Shown here in pieces: positions 13,715 through 16,641 of a DNA stretch of 16,641 bases. The notes below the pieces were generated by a model. It did not search any database, had not been told where the DNA came from, and was given only the letters and a program-made list of their open reading frames with translations. Source of the DNA: Lachnospiraceae bacterium. Lineage in GTDB: Bacteria; Bacillota; Clostridia; Lachnospirales; Lachnospiraceae. A program made the position numbers and the translations under genes. Location: contig JAJPZP010000058.1 of assembly GCA_021204285.1 (NCBI GenBank), positions 1-16,641 on the forward strand. Direction: 5' to 3'. Position 1 is the first letter of the stretch. Each line of letters opens with the position of its first letter.

Positions 13715-14743
13715 TTACACCACCTCCAGTAGGATGTCAACCCTTCCACCGCAGACCATCCCTTCATCCTCCGCGCTCTCCGTTGTCATATCGACATGAC
13801 AGATGCGCGCGCGGTCGACGCCTGACATCAAAAGGGAACGTGCCTGACTGAAAATCTCTGCCTCCGCGCAGCCTCCGCCGATCGTGCCAACCGTGGTGCC
13901 GTCCTCATAGATCAGCATCTTGGTCCCGACCTCGCGCGGTGCAGAACCCTTCCGCCTCACAATCGTCGCGAGCATCTTCCTGCCATGCTCTGTATTTTCG
14001 TCAAGCAGTGCATGCATCAGCTCCCGTGAATATTCCCCGGCGTGATTTTTTCCATTCTTCACAGAAATGATCTCTGCCATGATCGAGACCGCAATTTCCG
14101 CAGGCGTCTCCGCGTCAATTGCAAGACCGATCGGCGCGTGCAGTTCGGTAAGCACTTTTTGATCTACACCTTCTTCCGCCAGTGTACGCTTCAGCATTGT
14201 CACCCGGCGTCGGCTTCCGATCATGCCAACATAAGCATAGTTCTTCTCCGCAATCTTTCGCAGGCACACATGATCATAACGATGGCCCCGGGTCGCGATC
14301 ACAAAATAAGTATCCACGCTCCCCTCTATCCGGTCAAGGCCCGTCTCAAAAGCTTCGCAGTAAACCTCGTCAGCTCCCGCCTGTCTTGCGTTGTCCGCAA
14401 ACTTCGGCCGGTCCTCAAACACCACCGTATGAAATCCGATCATTTTCCCTAACCGGACCACCGCGGCAGAAACATGGCCGCCTCCGCAGATCGCGAGCGT
14501 CTTTTCCTGGCCAACCGGCTCACAGAACACCGCTTTTCCTTCAAGCTCGATCACGCCGCACGCTTCCGTTTCGGAAAACTTTCCCTCATTGCGCTGCAGC
14601 AAGCCCTTCGGGTCAGAACAGCAGAGAAGCTTCTCTTCACACAACAGCGCCTTCTCGCCCAGATATGGCTCTTCCAGCACTCTGAGCACGGTGATCCGAT
14701 GATCTCGGTCCTGCTCTGCAAGCGTCTGATACAGCTCCGCCAT
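13715..14743 (-). CDS. XdhC/CoxI-family molybdenum hydroxylase maturation factor
   Basis: XdhC-like chaperone thought to bind molybdenum cofactor and prepare it, or insert it, into a xanthine-dehydrogenase-type enzyme; 342 residues from this start. Domain order is unusual. Residues about 18-77 look like a degenerate half CoxI domain, 83-225 are the Rossmann domain ([11 protein letters not shown] at 86-96, [35 protein letters not shown]), and 257-342 are a complete CoxI domain ([35 protein letters not shown]). In XdhC of xanthine dehydrogenase operons the CoxI domain comes first. The ATG at 14743 is chosen because AAAGGAG (14760-14754) precedes it; this site lies in the end of the upstream gene, five bases separate the genes, and translation is probably coupled. 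Confidence 0.88.
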   Translation of the reverse strand: MAELYQTLAEQDRDHRITVLRVLEEPYLGEKALLCEEKLLCCSDPKGLLQRNEGKFSETEACGVIELEGKAVFCEPVGQEKTLAICGGGHVSAAVVRLGKMIGFHTVVFEDRPKFADNARQAGADEVYCEAFETGLDRIEGSVDTYFVIATRGHRYDHVCLRKIAEKNYAYVGMIGSRRRVTMLKRTLAEEGVDQKVLTELHAPIGLAIDAETPAEIAVSIMAEIISVKNGKNHAGEYSRELMHALLDENTEHGRKMLATIVRRKGSAPREVGTKMLIYEDGTTVGTIGGGCAEAEIFSQARSLLMSGVDRARICHVDMTTESAEDEGMVCGGRVDILLEVV

Positions 14744-14748
14744 CGTGT

Positions 14749-15774
14749 TCAGACTCCTTTCCCAAATCCACAGTTCGGGAAGGTACATGGCTTGCAGTTC
14801 AGGCAGAGTCCGCCCTCGCCAAGCCGGTTCAGATCCTCTGCCTGCAGCCGCTCACCGCACAGAAGACGCGGCAGTACCAGATCCAGCACCGTGCGTTTCG
14901 AATACATTGCGCAGCCCGGCACACCCAGAATCGGAATATCTTTCTTATAGTAAGAAAGCAGGAACATCGCACCCGGCAATACAGGCGCACCATAGGTCAC
15001 AATATCGGCGCCGGTATTCTTAATCGCGAGCGGCGTCCGGTCATCCGGGTCAACGCTCATGCCGCCGGTACAGAGAATCAGGTCACAGCCTTCCCCGATC
15101 AGCTCCAGGATCGCCGCCGTAATCATCTCATGATCATCATTGCAGGTCCGTAACCCCCCGACTTCTGCGCCGAGTTCCTCCACCTTCCCGATCATCACGG
15201 GCGTGAAGGTATCCTCGATCCGATGATAGTAGACTTCGCTTCCGGTTGCCACAATGCCGACGCGCCGTTTCTGATAAGGCAGAATCGTAAGGATCGGCTC
15301 TTCACCAGCCACCTCCTGTGCCTCTTTCATCTTCTCCTCCCGGATCACAAGCGGAATTACACGCATTCCGGCGAGCTTGTCGCCCTTCTTCACCGGAAAA
15401 TCCCCGTGTCTGGTGGCGATCATCATCTCACCAAGTGCGTTGATCCTTCTCAGCTTTCCCCGGTTGATCTTCAGGACGCCGTCCTCATCAGCAATCAGCT
15501 CGATCTTGCCTTCCTTCACCTCCGATGGATGCATATGCTCACCCTGGCAGATCTTACGCAGAATTTCTGCCGCCTCATTCTCATGGAGCATACCCTCCTC
15601 TTTCTCCCAAACGTAGAGATTCTCCTTCCCCACACTCAGCAGAACCGGAATGTCCTCCTCCGTCACGACATGACCCTTACGAAATACGGCATCCTTTGTC
15701 ACACCCCGGATAATCTGCGTAATGTCATGACAGAGCACATGCCCGACCGCATCCTGCGTCCGAATCAGTTTCAC
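14749..15774 (-). CDS. MoeA-like molybdopterin-binding protein with Cys-rich tail
   Basis: Contains a molybdopterin-binding (MoeA/MogA-type) domain, about residues 170-310, with VGIVATGSEVYYHRIED, LILCTGGMSVDPDDRTP and ILGVPGCAMYSKRTVLDLVLP; this fold handles insertion of molybdenum into molybdopterin or binds the finished cofactor. The N-terminal 160 residues resemble the MoeA linker region (DAVGHVLCHDITQI, KGHVVTEEDIPVLLSVG). The protein ends with CLNCKPCTFPNC (Cys324, 327, 330 and 335) then GFGKG, a Cys-x2-Cys-x2-Cys-x4-Cys pattern suggestive of a metal or iron-sulfur site. Length 341. The start is a GTG sharing its bases with the stop of the ModE-like gene (GTGA, 15771-15774). Exact role, ligase or carrier, is not determined. 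Confidence 0.86.
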   Translation of the reverse strand: MKLIRTQDAVGHVLCHDITQIIRGVTKDAVFRKGHVVTEEDIPVLLSVGKENLYVWEKEEGMLHENEAAEILRKICQGEHMHPSEVKEGKIELIADEDGVLKINRGKLRRINALGEMMIATRHGDFPVKKGDKLAGMRVIPLVIREEKMKEAQEVAGEEPILTILPYQKRRVGIVATGSEVYYHRIEDTFTPVMIGKVEELGAEVGGLRTCNDDHEMITAAILELIGEGCDLILCTGGMSVDPDDRTPLAIKNTGADIVTYGAPVLPGAMFLLSYYKKDIPILGVPGCAMYSKRTVLDLVLPRLLCGERLQAEDLNRLGEGGLCLNCKPCTFPNCGFGKGV

Positions 15775-16118
15775 TGCAAGCCATCCCCTTCCTCAAAATA
15801 TTTTTTATACAGTCTCTCCGTATCACACTCGACTTCTGCGAGCATCTTTTTGTAAGTATCCACCAGACGCCTGCCCTCCTCGGTCAGCGTCGAACCGCCC
15901 CCATCCGGGCCACCGACCCTGTGCTCCACCATCGGCCGGCCATAGTGCCGGTCGAGTCCGCGGAGCATCCGGCTTCCCTTGCTGTAAGAGAGATTCATTG
16001 TGAGACAGGCCTTCTGCAGCGACCCGGTCTCATCAATCCTCTCTAACAACTCACAGACGCCGGGACCGAAAAAGGACGCGTCCGCGACAAACTGAACTTT
16101 GATCTTCAGCCTGACCAT
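15771..16118 (-). CDS. ModE-like winged-helix transcriptional regulator (DNA-binding domain only)
   Basis: A 115-residue protein matching the N-terminal domain of ModE, the molybdate-responsive regulator. The winged helix-turn-helix is visible as ELLERIDETGSLQKACLTM followed by NLSYSKGSRMLRGLDRHYG, then a wing region with GGPDGGGSTLTEEGRRLV, typical of ModE/LysR-type DNA-binding domains. There is no C-terminal MOP domain for molybdate, so it either responds to something else or senses Mo through a partner. The ATG at 16118 is preferred over GTG at 16121 because GGAGGG (16130-16125) is six bases from it. It heads the molybdenum operon and overlaps the MoeA-like gene by four bases. Likely targets are the modA and perhaps yedE promoters. 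Confidence 0.85.
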   Translation of the reverse strand: MVRLKIKVQFVADASFFGPGVCELLERIDETGSLQKACLTMNLSYSKGSRMLRGLDRHYGRPMVEHRVGGPDGGGSTLTEEGRRLVDTYKKMLAEVECDTERLYKKYFEEGDGLQ

Positions 16119-16159
16119 CACGCGCCCTCCTCTCTTAATCTGATCACATGGAGCCGTTT

Positions 16160-16641
16160 TTACGCGGTCGCTTCCTCCTCATTAATCGCCGCCTGTGCAG
16201 CCGCCAGACGTGCGATCGGCACACGATACGGGGAGCAGCTCACATAGTTCAGGCCGACTCTGTGGCAGAACTCCACAGAAGCCGGGTCTCCGCCATGCTC
16301 GCCGCAGATGCCCATCTTGATATCCGGCCTGGTCTTGCGCCCGAGCTCGGCCGCCAGCTTGACAAGTTTGCCTACACCCTCCTGATCCAGCGTTGCAAAG
16401 GGATCCGATTCGTAAATCTTGGCCTTATAATAAGAATCCAGGAACTTTCCGGAATCGTCACGCGAGAAGCCAAAGGTCATCTGCGTCAGATCATTAGTAC
16501 CGAAGGAGAAGAATTCCGCCTCCTTCGCGATCTCATCCGCAGTCAGCGCCGCACGCGGGATCTCGATCATCGTGCCGATATGGTACTGGATATCACTGCC
16601 CATCTCTTTCTTTACAAGCTCTGCAGTCTCCTCGACAATCT
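16160..16641 (-). CDS. ppdK: Pyruvate, phosphate dikinase, C-terminal part (5' end outside window)
   Basis: The C-terminal 160 residues of PPDK, which interconverts pyruvate, ATP and phosphate with phosphoenolpyruvate, AMP and pyrophosphate. The frame stays open to the right edge. The PEP/pyruvate-binding TIM barrel is recognised from [31 protein letters not shown], and [12 protein letters not shown], which contains the catalytic Cys of this domain. The C-terminal [17 protein letters not shown] is also characteristic. It is a central-metabolism gene and not part of the selenium-molybdenum system. Only 41 bases separate its stop from the ModE-like gene and I see no terminator there, so read-through into the molybdenum operon is possible. 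Confidence 0.95.
   Translation of the reverse strand, partial: IVEETAELVKKEMGSDIQYHIGTMIEIPRAALTADEIAKEAEFFSFGTNDLTQMTFGFSRDDSGKFLDSYYKAKIYESDPFATLDQEGVGKLVKLAAELGRKTRPDIKMGICGEHGGDPASVEFCHRVGLNYVSCSPYRVPIARLAAAQAAINEEEATA

Noticed and set aside
1..16641. CRISPR array, insertion sequence, tRNA, rRNA, phage or integrase genes
   Set aside because: I found no direct-repeat array, transposase, integrase or RNA gene in any gap. The gaps are all under 200 bases and described above.

Overview
This window looks like a chromosomal stretch from an anaerobic Gram-positive bacterium of the class Clostridia, plausibly Lachnospiraceae. That placement is an inference from gene content (pyruvate phosphate dikinase, lipoprotein-type ModA, clostridial-style purine and selenium genes), strong Shine-Dalgarno sites, and a GC content that by eye is in the mid to upper 50s. 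The species cannot be named from the sequence alone. Nearly all of the window is coding.

Left arm, plus strand (1-5284): the 3' part of a YgeW-type knotted carbamoyltransferase, a carbamate kinase, an NCS2 purine permease, a structured terminator region, and adenine deaminase. This is a purine and ureide salvage or fermentation module. It imports the base, deaminates adenine to hypoxanthine, and finally recovers ATP from carbamoyl phosphate. A bidirectional Rho-independent terminator closes it at about 5323-5367.

Middle, plus strand (5370-8077): a promoter embedded in an inverted repeat drives yedE, a short YedF/TusA-like protein, a DUF3343 Se/S carrier-like protein and a cysteine-form selD. 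This is a selenium uptake, trafficking and activation operon.

Right arm, minus strand (16118 down to 8048): a single-domain ModE-like regulator, a MoeA-like molybdopterin-binding protein with a four-cysteine tail, an XdhC-family maturation factor of rearranged domain order, moaC, modA-modB-modC, then yqeB, mocA and yqeC. These take up molybdate, build and cytidylylate the molybdenum cofactor, and mature and insert it. The last gene, yqeC, runs tail to tail into selD with a 30-bp overlap. The window ends in the C-terminal part of ppdK, a housekeeping or energy gene that probably marks the cluster boundary.

Together these are the accessory genes of a selenium-dependent molybdenum hydroxylase system, in which SelD, YqeB, YqeC, MocA, XdhC, YedE, YedF and DUF3343 co-occur. 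They are joined to purine catabolism, where such hydroxylases act as xanthine or purine dehydrogenases. The hydroxylase itself, and selA, selB or selC, are not in the window. The overall system is recognised. The parts that look less described are the modA and yedE operator-like inverted repeats, the Cys-rich MoeA-like tail, the domain order of the XdhC protein, the minimal YedF, and the selD/yqeC overlap.
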